Of a stretch of 64,000 nucleotides of DNA, positions 9,484 to 20,740 are shown piece by piece. Source of the stretch: Craspedostauros australis (Eukaryota; Bacillariophyta; Bacillariophyceae; Mastogloiales; Achnanthaceae). The notes beneath the pieces are model-generated. The model had not been told where the DNA came from, ran no database searches, and saw only the letters and a list, made by a program, of their open reading frames with translations. The DNA lies in NCBI GenBank assembly GCA_026770025.1, contig JAMXDE010000012.1:558001-622000 (forward strand), read 5' to 3'. Position 1 is the stretch's first letter, and each line of letters begins with the position of its first letter. The position numbers and the translations under genes were made by a program.

Positions 9484-12400
9484 ATGCCAGCAGGAAATGG
9501 AAGTCGTGGTGGCTCCGCGAAGAAGAAAGGCGGAGCTGACGCCAAGCTCGTCGCGTCGGTAAGTCATGCCAGCAGGTTGACCTGACATGCACGGAGGAAC
9601 TGCTCCTGGGTGGGTTGGCTTGCGTCCGAGTGCGGTATCGCCGCAATCCATGACATCGCTGTCATGGCTCCACGGCAGCGACCATCGTCGCTCTTCCTGA
9701 CTGCAAGCGAAGCCAACTTGGTGTCACCACCCTACGATCCTGCGCGCTGTGTCTTGGACTCTGTTGCACTTCATGACTCGTGTCGCCTGATCATACGATA
9801 ATCTGTTCTATTCGCACTCACACCACTATGCCACGGACTCCAACAACCACCATGCCGTTTGGTGCAATAACTGTCGTGCTCCATCAAATGTTGTGACAAC
9901 AAAACGCCATGACGATAATGCCAATAACAATGATAATGACGATAACAACGATAACAACGATAACAACGATAACAACGATAACAACGATAACAACGATAAC
10001 AACAATAACACCAACAATCATGACAACGATCACAGTTAAAGGAGGTGTGCCCATCCCACAAAATCAAAGACCTTGACAGACTGGTCAAGTCACTCAATGG
10101 AGACGAAGCAAAGATCCGAGAGAAGATTTCGGAGTGGTGGGACGAGCCCGTGCAGAAGGAGGAAGTTTGGGAGGATGTGAGCAAGAAAACGAGTAAGAGC
10201 AAAAAGCAAACTGATCGCTACCAATCGGGCCGCGGTGGCCGATCGGGCCGAGGAGGTCGCGGTCGAGACCATCACGGCGGCAACAGAGGAGGTCAAGGCG
10301 GCCGAGGCGGCGGTGGTGAACGCCGTGGTGGGCGTGGCCGCGGCCAGCCATCCAACCGTCAGCCAAAGCCAGATGGCGGCGGTGGCGCTGCCAACGCAGG
10401 CGCCAATGCTGGAGGCAATAAGAAGGACGCCGCAGCTGCTGCAGCCACTGCTACAAACCAGAACGCCCCTGAAGATGCCAATTCCCAGCCACTCACAGGA
10501 GTCCCAACCCCATCCGTAGCCTCCCATGCACCAAAGGGTGTTTGGGGCAAGAGAGCTGCTGCATCAGCCTCGGCTGCAGCCGCAGCTGCCGCAAGCCCAG
10601 CTCTCCCAACCCTCCCAACCCCAGCCGCTCCGACAACGACCGAACCAACAACCCAACCCGCTAAGAAACCACAATCCAAACGCCCAGAACCGCAGGCTCC
10701 TCCTGTCCCGGAGATGCCTGTTGACGTTGGCGTCGTTACCAACAACGATCCGACGCCAGCAGGATTGACACCACCCGCCGAAAACAAGTCTGTTCCTCGC
10801 GCGGCGATCCCGTCCATCGGAAATGTCTGGGCCACGAAGGGATCGGCCCATCTCATACAGGCTGAGAAGCCCAAGCCTCCTTCTGCGGCCACTCCGCCAG
10901 CTGCTGCTGTACCAGATGTAACCCAAACTGCCCCTATCACGATTCCGGAAGACAGACCGGAGCCAGATCCAGTTCCAGATCCAGTTTTGATGCCTTTGTC
11001 TGGTCTTGAACAGACAACTGAGATAGAAGCACCGCATGTGCCCCAGGAGGAGCCTGAAGTCGCGGAGCTTCCAGAAGAGCCCGCGCCAGAACCAGAACCT
11101 GAGACCGACCTTCAGGAAGTGGCAGCGCCACCACCAAACGCGTGGGGTACCGATGTCGTTCCCACCCCAGTGGAACTCGAACAGCCACAGGAGCAGCAGC
11201 AACCAATCGATATCCAACCACCGCCCGCTGTAGTGCCGGATCCTGTGCCACCTGTCGCCGTGCTGGACGAACCCGTGCCGGTGCCGGTGCCGCAGCCAGA
11301 ACCAGCTGCTGCAGTCACGATTCCGCCTGCCGCAGTTCCACCACCCCATGTGTCGCCTATCGCACCCACAAGCGTTGTTGACATGGGACACTGGAAGGCA
11401 GCAGACGAAGGAGACGCTGACATGGGCTTCGAATTCGGCTTTGGCGCCGACAACGACATGGACGACCCTGTCGCTGTCATCAGCCCAGCACACGACGACC
11501 AATCAGCTGTCCCCAGCGCCGCACCCGCCACGACAGCGAACGCCGCCCCCACAACGGCTGCCCCAGAAACAAGCACCACCTCCGTTGTGTCTCCAGCAAG
11601 ACCTCCGCCGGGCCTCACGATGCCACCGATGCCTGCCAACAGCGTCTCCGTGTACGAAATCGAGAGCAAGCTCGAGACCACTGCCCTCGACAACCATGGC
11701 GCCATGACTGCTGACAAGACAGCGGCTGCGGCCATGTCCAACGACAAGACCCAAATCCCAACACACCCCAACCAAGGGCAGCATCTTCCGGCTGCCGGCC
11801 AGCAAGGTTTCAACCAGTATATGTACGGCTACAACCCAGGAAATACGTTCATGAGCTCTGTCCCCGCCCCTGTTCTCACTGGAGGAGTGGTTCCCCAGCA
11901 ACAGCAGCAGCAGCCCGCGAAGCACCAAGGCGGTGCCATGGCCGGTTCCTTGCCCAACCAGTCAGGAATCTACCCCAACCAGTCCCAGCCTGCTCCAACC
12001 ACAGCCAGTGGTATCCCCAACCAAGACTCCACCGTGGCTGATGCAGGAGCACCATCGACGTCTCCAGCAGGTATGCCACCAGGCATGCCAAGCGCGATGA
12101 CCGGTTTCAACATGCCGATGTACAACATGTACAACCAGCCATTCCACCCCAGCCAGCACCAGGGCAACATGCCATACCCTCCATACTACGGAGCTTCGTT
12201 CGGCAACGTGTCTGGAGGATATGCCTTCCCTCACGTCATGAACCCCACGGGCGGATACGCAGCACCATCGCACTTTGGTGATGATCAAGCGCAGCACCAG
12301 TCCAACCATTCAGGTAACAGCGGTGGGTACCAGAAGAACGCCGGAGGCGGACAGGGCAGATTCGTCAACCGCCCAAACAATTCCCACAGCAATCCTCAGT

Positions 12401-12735
12401 ACGCCAGTCAGTACACCCCACCGCAGCATGCCAACTACGGGAATCAACAGTATGCCATGAGCTACGCAGGCGATCATTTCAACCAGCGCGGAGGGTACCC
12501 AGCCGCCATGGGAGATCCTTACGGCAACCAGTCCTACCAGCAGCATGGAGGAAACGCCGGTGGTTTCCAAGATGATGACCACAAGGGCAAGAAGGGCGGC
12601 CACAGAGGAGGCGGTGGCGGCAACGGATCATCGTTGCAACACCAGTTCCCACAGGGTCAGCAGCACCAGCTTGGTGGTGGCCACCAGAGCTTCGGCCTGC
12701 ACGGCCAAGGATCTGAGCAAAACCAATCCAGCGGA

Positions 12736-12768
<33 letters not shown>

Positions 12769-12822
12769 TGGTCCAACCAAGGCAGATGGGGTGGTGCCGC
12801 CCCAACCTGGCAAGGAAGCTAA
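9484..12822 (+). CDS. CUE-like domain protein with long Q/N/G/P-rich tail (Def1/GIP1-like)
   Basis: Two exons, 9484-9558 and 10036-12822, donor TCG/GTAAGT and acceptor CACAG/TTA in phase 0, giving 953 residues. The join restores one helical domain: exon 1 ends ...ADAKLVAS and exon 2 continues LKEVCPSHKIKDLDRLVKSL, followed by NGDEAKIREKISEWWDEP. This is the pattern of a ubiquitin-binding CUE/UBA-like domain as found at the N-terminus of fungal Def1 and plant GIP1-type proteins. An RGG-rich block follows, then a very long low-complexity region: Ala/Pro-rich (~150-450), then N/Q/G/Y/M-rich and prion-like to the C-terminus, with a run of about 11 glycines near the end. Likely a ubiquitin-linked or RNA-granule protein. 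The CUE-like call is moderately sure; the specific orthology is inference. An alternative acceptor six bases downstream would drop two residues (LK) that fit the domain. Confidence 0.75.
9938..10003. repeat. 9-bp minisatellite inside an intron
   Basis: About seven copies of ACGATAACA with slight decay at the left edge, in the single intron of the CUE-like gene, ending about 30 bases before the acceptor. Confidence 0.85.
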
Positions 12823-13480
12823 ACCCGGACCCAGCAAGCTCACCCTCCGCCACAGAGCAAGATGCGATCGTGTGATCCTGCGATCGTCCTATAATTCACA
12901 TGTTCTCGCAGCGCGCATGGCCAATTTGGTTTTGGGCGATACTCCCGCCTCTGAAGTGGAGCGTACTCGCACGGCGGAATCTCATCGCAAACTACGAGGC
13001 TGCGCCTTTGCCAGACTTAATCTAAATCCTATTCCCATTCAACTGCTCGTGCTACCAGTGACTCCCTTTGCGTGAACAATAACAGGAGAGCATCAAGGAA
13101 TGTGGCGAATTCACTCCTGGCGTCGAGATTAAACTCTTTGTGGCCTGTGCAACTCTGCAGGTAGCTACGTATAATGCCATACTATACTCTACTCTACTAA
13201 ACTCTTCAACATACGGATTGCCTCCATCCTTGCTCATCAAGACCAGGGCAGTCACGATCAATCCACTCCGAATGGATTCAACTTGGATTTAGAGTAGAGT
13301 ATAAAAACGGAATAGAGTAGAGCACTCGCGACAGTGAATCAATCAGGTCATACATACATACGTACGGCTGTTGGGAAGTGGATGATTCGGAGAATGTGTG
13401 TTGTGAGTCGTACAGTACTTGTATGGAATGGTGTGGGCCGGCAAATCGGGCTGCGATCGTCAACATGGTACAGACAACTC
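12823..13480. other. Convergent 3' intergenic region
   Basis: About 660 bases between the stop codons of the CUE-like gene (+) and RRP1 (-). It contains short ACT/CTACT-type repeats (about 13170-13200) and their complements (about 13290-13325, GAGTAGAGTATA...). These could pair as a loose hairpin between the two 3' ends. No gene seen. Confidence 0.5.
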
Positions 13481-15679
13481 TCAGAAATAGCTCGACGCCT
13501 TCCGCCTTGACACTTGGCGTTTCTTTCGCGAATGCTTCGGCGATTTTCGGAGGATGGACTTCGATGGGCTGCCCAACTCGGCCTTCAGCGGGAGCTTGGT
13601 GTTGAGACCACGCATAGATGCGGTGTAGGATCGGCTCTTGTTGACTGCTGTGAACTTGACTCGCTTCGCCTCCGAGGCATCGTCGTCGTCTTGGCTGGCA
13701 TGCTTCGCCTTCTTCGACTTGGGCATCGAGGCGCCATCGGACTTCTTTCCAGCCTTTCGTCCCTTTTTCGCCTTCTTCTGCTCCGACATGGTGATCACGA
13801 TCTCCTCTTCGGCGTCGTTGTCGCCGTTCGCTGTGTCCAATGCGCTCTCAGCTCGCTTCTTCTTCTTGTTGGCCTTGTTGCCTTCCTTCTTCTTGCTCTT
13901 CTTCTCGCCGCCGGACTTGAAGATATCTTCCACAGGATCAACTACCGGTTGTTGCTTGTCGGTCTCGACATTTCCTGCCTTGCCCTTTCCCTTCTTGCCT
14001 TTCTTCTTCTTCTTTCCACCTTTCTTGGTTGACGACTTGTTGTCTCCATCTCCATCTCCACCTCCATCCTCCTTGGAGCATTCCTTCTTGGTGCTGGAAG
14101 AGGATCCCTTGTCGCCGGCTTGGCCGTCTGCGGCCTCTTCGTCGCCCTCGTTGCTTTCGATTTGGTTGAGCTCGACATCGTGGCCAATGCATTTTATCCT
14201 CCGTGCGTACTGCTTATGCATGTCGTAGAGTTGCTTGCGGTAATCCTCCCTCGTGCCAGGGTGGCTGGCGAGCTCGAAGATGAAATCACCGATCGTCGCG
14301 ACATGGACCTGGTCCAGGACGACCACATCGCCGGACTCTCCAGTTGCGTCATCGTCGGCGTCCTCCATTTTTTCCTTCTGGGCTTCTGCCCATTTGCCGA
14401 CGACACTGTATTCCAGGAGGAATTTCTCCAGAATGTTCTCCATGACTCTTGTGTGGATCGTTCCGGTGCTGTCCTTGCCTCCGGTCTGCGCCATGGCAAA
14501 GTAGGGTTCCATGGTGTCAAGGAACGTCGCCTCCGTGAGCGGCCTGCCGGCTTTTTTATTCACCTTGGCGAGCTCCTCCAGGCTGACGTCGATGAAGTGG
14601 TACCTCAGGCCGTTGGGGGTCTTGTTGAGGATCTCCTCGAAGATGCAATCATTGAAGAGACGGATGATGCCCGCATTCCAATGCCTCAGGGCCATGTACT
14701 TGTACACTTCGTGGATGTACAATCGGAGCAGGGTGTAGAACTTGTCGATGCGATACTTGTCCATCTTGCCCCATTCACGGTGCAAGGTGCGAAGGAAGGT
14801 TCTGATGAAGAGGGATGCGAGGTGGGCGCCGCGGCAATGCGGGATATCCGCTTGGTCGATTTCAGCCATCAGCTCACTTTCTTCGTTTTCGTTTTCGTCT
14901 TCTCCAGAGCCATTGCTGCGCTGCGCCTTATCATCATCTCCGTCGTTTCTCTCGTCGTCTTCATCACTGTCTTCCTCTGCTTCGTCGTCGTCGTCGTCGT
15001 CTCCGTCCTCGATGTACTCGATGGCGCTGTTGTTGAACATGTCCTCGGCGTCCTCGGGACTGAGCATATCAACATCACCGCCCTCTTCCGCGGCAGCAGC
15101 TGCCTCCTCTTCCTCGCACATGTTCATGTACGCTTGACCTGCATACTCATCCTCCTCCTCGGTGCCTGCCACGCACCAGATGAGCTCGGCAAGTCGCTTG
15201 GACAGCTCGTACTGCACGGGCGCCTTGTCGGCCATGTAGAGGGTGTACCACAGGCCCTTCCAGAGCTTGAGCAGGTCATTCTCGGACAGACCTCCGTTGT
15301 CGTTGCCGATGTCGCAACGTGCCTCGAGGTACGCCTTGAGCTTCTGCACCGCCGAGTGACGCGTTCGCTGGCTCGTCCCGCCCAGAAGGCGCAGGAACTT
15401 GGCCTCGGACGACATGAGATCGAGCTTGGGGTCTACGACCTGCGAGTCCTTCTTCGTCGTTCCCAACCCAGCCACGCGCAAGTAAGCCTTCTCGCGCGCA
15501 TCCATCGACTGGATCTTGGGATGCTGCGGCCATTTGTTCTTGTCGTTGGGCTTGGCGCGCCTGCTGCGTTTGGACACCTGTTTGTCGGCGGGCTTGTTGC
15601 CGCTGTCCGGTCCTTCAATGAGGTTCTCCAATGCGTTGCCGGCCTTGCCATGTCGGCCATTCGCCCCTGTCGCTCCCAT
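13481..15679 (-). CDS. Ribosomal RNA processing protein 1 (RRP1/Nop52)
   Basis: Single-exon gene of 732 residues starting MGATGANGRHG. Residues ~90-510 match the Nop52 family: EAKFLRLLGGTSQRTRHSAV at the start of the helical repeats, then LWKGLWYTLYMADKAPVQYE, the conserved stretch REWGKMDKYRIDKFYTLLRL, and GLRYHFIDVSLEEL. RRP1 is a nucleolar factor of 60S ribosome biogenesis, needed for ITS processing. The domain is split by an acidic insert at ~185-275 (runs of D and E), a common place for variation in this family. The last ~200 residues are a lysine-rich, disordered tail (KKKKGKKGKGKA type) with nuclear-localisation character. NOG1, also a 60S factor, lies 44 kb away and is not linked. Family call is sure. 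Confidence 0.9.
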   Translation of the reverse strand: MGATGANGRHGKAGNALENLIEGPDSGNKPADKQVSKRSRRAKPNDKNKWPQHPKIQSMDAREKAYLRVAGLGTTKKDSQVVDPKLDLMSSEAKFLRLLGGTSQRTRHSAVQKLKAYLEARCDIGNDNGGLSENDLLKLWKGLWYTLYMADKAPVQYELSKRLAELIWCVAGTEEEDEYAGQAYMNMCEEEEAAAAAEEGGDVDMLSPEDAEDMFNNSAIEYIEDGDDDDDDEAEEDSDEDDERNDGDDDKAQRSNGSGEDENENEESELMAEIDQADIPHCRGAHLASLFIRTFLRTLHREWGKMDKYRIDKFYTLLRLYIHEVYKYMALRHWNAGIIRLFNDCIFEEILNKTPNGLRYHFIDVSLEELAKVNKKAGRPLTEATFLDTMEPYFAMAQTGGKDSTGTIHTRVMENILEKFLLEYSVVGKWAEAQKEKMEDADDDATGESGDVVVLDQVHVATIGDFIFELASHPGTREDYRKQLYDMHKQYARRIKCIGHDVELNQIESNEGDEEAADGQAGDKGSSSSTKKECSKEDGGGDGDGDNKSSTKKGGKKKKKGKKGKGKAGNVETDKQQPVVDPVEDIFKSGGEKKSKKKEGNKANKKKKRAESALDTANGDNDAEEEIVITMSEQKKAKKGRKAGKKSDGASMPKSKKAKHASQDDDDASEAKRVKFTAVNKSRSYTASMRGLNTKLPLKAELGSPSKSILRKSPKHSRKKRQVSRRKASSYF

Positions 15680-17017
15680 CCTGTTGCTTGTGTTTGTGAT
15701 TGTTGCTTGAGGCTATCGGCGTTGCTTCAGCAGTTGCTTGAGCAGTCGCGGTTGATGTTGCTGCTGTTGCTACTGTTGATGCTCCACAGCGACGGCTTGA
15801 GTTGAAGCTTGATTTGCAGATGCCTCCAATCGTACTTTGACCCTTCGTCGAAGCGAAGGTGGAAGTGAAAGGAGAAGATGCGATTGTACTTCTGTTGCTT
15901 TGTATTGCTGGATTGGCTTCTTCTCCTGATGTTTTGGGGGGAGAGCGACCTTTGTTGATGTTGCAGTTGCTGCATCTGCCGCTGCGGCTGTTGCTGCGAC
16001 TGTTGTCGAAGAGGATGTGGACTCTGTGGCCACAGATTTGTCGTCGTGTTGTCGTGTTGCCGTGGCTGTCATTCATGGTGGAAAGAGACAACGCATCACC
16101 TCGAAGTCACGTGAATGTCTTCGCGGCTTGGTTGGTCTCGACACCCCGTCTGACCTTCATCATGTGCCCATTGTTACTCTGAGTCATGCATAATATAACG
16201 CCAAATTCAAATCGAACCAGACAAGGCGGTCAACTGCGTTGTCAGGAATCAACCGTTGTGGAAACAGGTTTGTTCGTAACGTCAACTGAAACAATAAAAT
16301 TCGCACTCTGGAGTTTTGACTTCCAACGACGAACTCTGTGACAGTTCGTTGGCTGAAGGTATTCAGGGCTGAATATAAACATTCCAGAAAAACGGTTGGG
16401 CACTCACAATTTCCCTTGCTCAAATCTGTCCCACACAACCACCGAGAACAACGACAACGACAAAAACAACAGCACCAAAAGACCAAACCGAGCACCAACA
16501 AGAGCTCCACGGAGGAATAACACTCAGCAGCCAAGAAGGGTCTTCTGTTGTTGGCAATATATGACACTGAGGCATTCACCTCGAAGGAACTGAGTCGATG
16601 GCCGGACCACAGAATCATTCCAACTAACGGACAATCTGAACCAGGCTGTGAAAGTCGTTGTGTCTGTTGGCGCACTGGTCCAATCCTGGAAGGGGAACAC
16701 ATCTCTGCCGACCTCCAATCCTCCACCTTCAACAACCCAACGAGCTGTCAAGTCCAGCACCACAATCAAACCAAGAAACGCACACAGCAACACCATAATA
16801 CGAAGTCGATACGAAGTCGATCCAGCCTTCGCCTCATCAATCATCACAACTACTCACACAACAACAACAAGTAGCAACAGCAAGCAGCAACAACAAGCAG
16901 CATTCCAGTCTCCGAATACAGCTGCTACCACTATACTCACATCGTGCGACAATCGCCGCAGCGCAGACAATCATTGCAGCAGCATCCAACACAAGCGCAA
17001 CAACGACACAGGGCATC
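15680..17017. other. Divergent promoter region between RRP1 and the His/Cys-rich gene
   Basis: About 1.3 kb between two divergent genes. The right half (about 16380-17017) is strongly A/C-rich with CAACAACAA-type runs and probably is the long leader of the gene at 17018. No credible gene in it; overlapping ORFs there come from the low stop-codon content. Confidence 0.5.
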
Positions 17018-20000
17018 ATGCTATCACCAGGAAACGACGACCGAGGCAAGCGCAACCTGTTCAAGGGGGTGGACAGCCGAGACGAATGGGACGACTCTGC
17101 TTCCAACCGGGGCGAAGCGGACGACAGGGACGAACAGGGCAACGACAAGGGCAGGCGAAGGGGGTACTCATCGAAGCAACAGCGGGGAAACAAGACGAAA
17201 TCCATGCCTTCCTCGCATCCTTCCCCAAGCCATGGTTACAGCAACAGCAGCAGCGCTGGGCATGACTACGGACGGGTGTACCCACATTCTCGAGCGCCCT
17301 ATCCAGGCCCACCACATGGTCCGCATGGTCAGCATGGTCAGCATGGGGCGCATGGGGCGCTGATGGGACCAAGGGCACCTCCTCCGGCGTACTTCGGCGG
17401 TCATGACCACTACAGGGGCATGCATTCACACTACTCGCAGATGCCACCAATGCCACACCCGGCGCAGAACGGTCCCTACGCAGCACCGTACGGCCACGCG
17501 CACGGGCACAACCACGCTCACGCCCATGGCCACGCCCACGCACATGGACATGGACATGGACACCCGCACGCGCATCCTCACGCACATGCACACAACGTAG
17601 GTGGGCGACCAGGACACCCTCCACCGAATTTCCACGTCTACGGCGGTCCGTACCATCCACCGATGGGATACCCCGTGGGCCCGACCTTTCAGCAGATGCC
17701 TGTCCCATCCGTGGCATCCGATTCCAACTCCATCTCATCCACCCGCAGCAAATCGAGCAGATGCAGCGCCAGCCGCAAGTCCACCAAGTCGCAGTCCTCC
17801 ACAAGCAGCAGGAAGAAGCGCACTATCGATGGCGTCCACGTCAATCCCGTCCCGGACACTCTCCCATCAGCCTACCCATTCCGAAGAACCACCAGCAACA
17901 CCAGCACCAATAGCACACTTACGGCAGGCAACACCACCACCAGTGCAGAAATTCAACACCCAGGTGAGGACTCGCCCCACAAGAGGGAAAGAGGAGGCGG
18001 CCGACCAACCATTCACATGCCATCATCAAAGAGCACTTCCAATGACAACATGGGAGATGACACTGGCAACTATCATAGGCGGACAAACTCAGGTGCGTCA
18101 ACTGCCTCCAGTCTCAGCATCACAGGGCGTTCATTTCGAACTCTTGAGGGTCACCGTGCTGGTAAGACAGACAGCAAACATGCTGTGGCGGGCAATCGAC
18201 AATGTGCCACCTTCCGCATCATGCGTCAAACAAACAAAACTCACTCTTTGCTATTCCTTCCGCCAATATTTCGCACAAACTCGTACCTTTGCATTTTCAC
18301 ATTCAGACGGGGACGTGGCAAATGAGGAAGCACCATTGATCAAGTCATCGCCGAAGCGACGCAAGGGATCCGACAGTAAGCCGCTCATGGTGAACACCGA
18401 CGGAACGAATAGATCGACGATCTTCAAGCATGACCCAAATTCCCCAAGGCTGCAGCTGTCCTTGTCATCCGACAATTCGCTTGATGGAAAGGAATCATCC
18501 CGATTCCAACAGTTGTCCATGAGCGACTCTGGTCCCAAATCCAGCAGCGGAAGCATCTTCCTGTCACTCTCCACCTCACCGATTAACGCCGAAGTGGAGG
18601 CAACTCCAATCAGCAAGAACACGAAGAAGAGAGAGCAGAACAAGTCCATGACGATCGACACTGAGCTCGACAAGGACGCGTCATCCTTGAGCAAGTTGTC
18701 GCCGGCGCACCTCGGCATCCTCAGCACCCCATCTGATGCCACCACACCCACTCTGCCAACCAGCGACACCGAATTCGGTGCCGACGAGCATATGCTCAAC
18801 ACGCACCTTCGCGGACAGACGTTTACACCGCTTCCACACCTGGCAGAAACCATCGGGATCTCACCATCCAACGGCATGCTATCGCTCGGACCTCACCTGT
18901 CTTGGAGCATCGCTGGTGACACCCCATCCTTGGAGGACCTGGCAGCATGCAGCTGGGAGGAGGCGGATCACGATGACAAGAAGCGACCAAGCTCCACAAC
19001 ATCGCAGCTTTCCAGCAGCACGAGAGGGTTGGTCATCAGCCCCCATTCGTTCATGATGTGGAAGGAGGAGCACGAGGCCAACCACCTGAAGAAGGGCGGT
19101 AGCAAGGACAGCGACAGCATCCGGTTCAGCGTGCTCTCTCCCACATCGGACGCCGAGATGAGAGACAATGGGACATCCACGCCGCTCCCTATCTTCTTCG
19201 GAACCGCCAGCGAGAATAGTGCCAAGAAGCACTCGGAAGATAAGGCGACGAAGCCTGTGGACGACATCATGGGCATCGAGACCAACAAAGCACTGTCAAC
19301 GGATGATCTGGACGCTCCACTTGACGCATCACCACTTCCAGCACCACAGAACCATGGCTACCAGACACGCAACCCACCGCGACTGCCAAGCTACTTGTCT
19401 CGCGACACGCTGCCACCTACACCAGTGTACTCCGGAAGCAAGACAATGACGCCCATGTACGCCGGAAACTCGCTCAACTTCATTCGCAGCCCGATCAACT
19501 CTGGTCGCAGGGATCAACATCCTGGATTCTTCAAGCCTGGAATGTACCATCCAGGAGCCGCACCACATGGTCACCACCCCAATCACGGTGGCCATCACCC
19601 TCCGCACATGGGACATGGTATGCACCCAGACCGAGTGCGCAACCTCCGCGGTAGAATGCCGCCAGGCACGTACATGCCACCAGTGCCAATGCACGTCCCA
19701 TCGCACATGACATCGCAGCACCCGTTGACATCTCCAATGGGTGTCTCGAACAAGGCTCCCATGTGGAGTCCTCATCACACTGGCCTGCCAAATGGCATGG
19801 GTGGCTCTCACCATCACATGTCACCCATTAATGTGACTCAATCAAAGCGCAAGTGCGTGACACTGAAGCCTCCGCTGCCAACCAAATTCCAAGGGTAAGT
19901 TCACACACATCTTGTTCATCTTGTACCGGATTTCATTGCGGCCCCACTCCACTCCACTCCACTCCACTCCACTGGACTGTGTTAGTACGCGGTTTGACTT

Positions 20001-20636
20001 CATCATTGCATGGAACAACACATATCCGACGTGCTGGTCTCTCACACAGTCTCTTCCTTCTCCAATCGCTTCGCTATCTTTCGAATCTTCACAATCTGCA
20101 ACCTCTCACATCATCTCTCTACTCACAGTGACATGGAGAAGTACAAACAGGCGACTGTTCCAGAATTCACGAGCCTCGTTAACTTCCCGGCCCACATGTC
20201 GCAGAAGCAGTCCGTGAACCTCCCAGAGGGCATGCGATGCTGCGTGATGTGCGGGACGGCGTGCCCATGCTCCAGCGGCAACAAGAAGAAGGGAAAGAAG
20301 AACGACGGCAGCCTGGCAGCACGCAACAGCAACGTTAAGGACGGCGGCGTGATGGACAAGGGTGGATACGCCCAAATCCCGACCCAGAACAAGGGTCTGT
20401 GCACTCTGTGCGACGTGAACGTCTGGGTCGTGGTGTCTTCTGGGCTGGAGATCAAATGGTGCAAGGGATGCAAGAACTTCCGTCCTTGGGCCGCCTTTGG
20501 GGATAAAGGATTGGCCACGAAGTGCTTGCGATGCCGCGAACGGCAACGTGAAAAGTACGCGCTTCAGAAGGAGGAGAAGGAACGCAATCGTGCCAAGCAA
20601 AAGCAGCAGCAGCAGTTCGTCAAGCAAGAGCAGTAA
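17018..20636 (+). CDS. His-rich protein with unrecognised Cys-rich C-terminal module
   Basis: Three exons, 17018-18161, 18307-19894 and 20129-20636, with frames that join exactly (G/GTAAGA...CAG/AC and GG/GTAAGT...CACAG/T), giving 1079 residues. Residues 1-910 are mostly disordered: P/H/G/Y-rich at first, with an H-A-G-rich run at ~159-193 (about 15 histidines in 35 residues), then S/T-rich with phosphosite-like SP motifs. Exon 3 is different: compact and well ordered. It reads DMEKYKQATVPEFTSLVNFP, then MSQKQSVNLPEGMRCCVMCG, with further cysteine pairs CPC, CTLC, CKGC and CLRC, the aromatic stretch KNFRPWAAFGDKG, and a basic KREK-rich end. The spacing suggests a zinc-binding module. I do not recognise the domain; I believe it is a conserved algal family but could not check. 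A regulatory or nucleic-acid role is conjecture. Confidence 0.75.
19943..19973. repeat. 5-bp microsatellite in intron 2
   Basis: About six copies of CCACT within the intron (19895-20128) that separates the disordered part from the Cys-rich exon. Confidence 0.85.
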
Positions 20637-20740
20637 ACTTAACTTAACGCTCTTATCCAAAACAGAAAGGAGCGTGTCAACGTGAATGCTGCTTCTCTAC
20701 ATTGCTCTTTTGTGTTGGTGTGGAGCCGAAGTCGAACATC

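Noticed and set aside
14120..15805. 561-residue open frame antisense to RRP1
   Set aside because: RRP1 is a clear family match; the opposite frame shows no domain.
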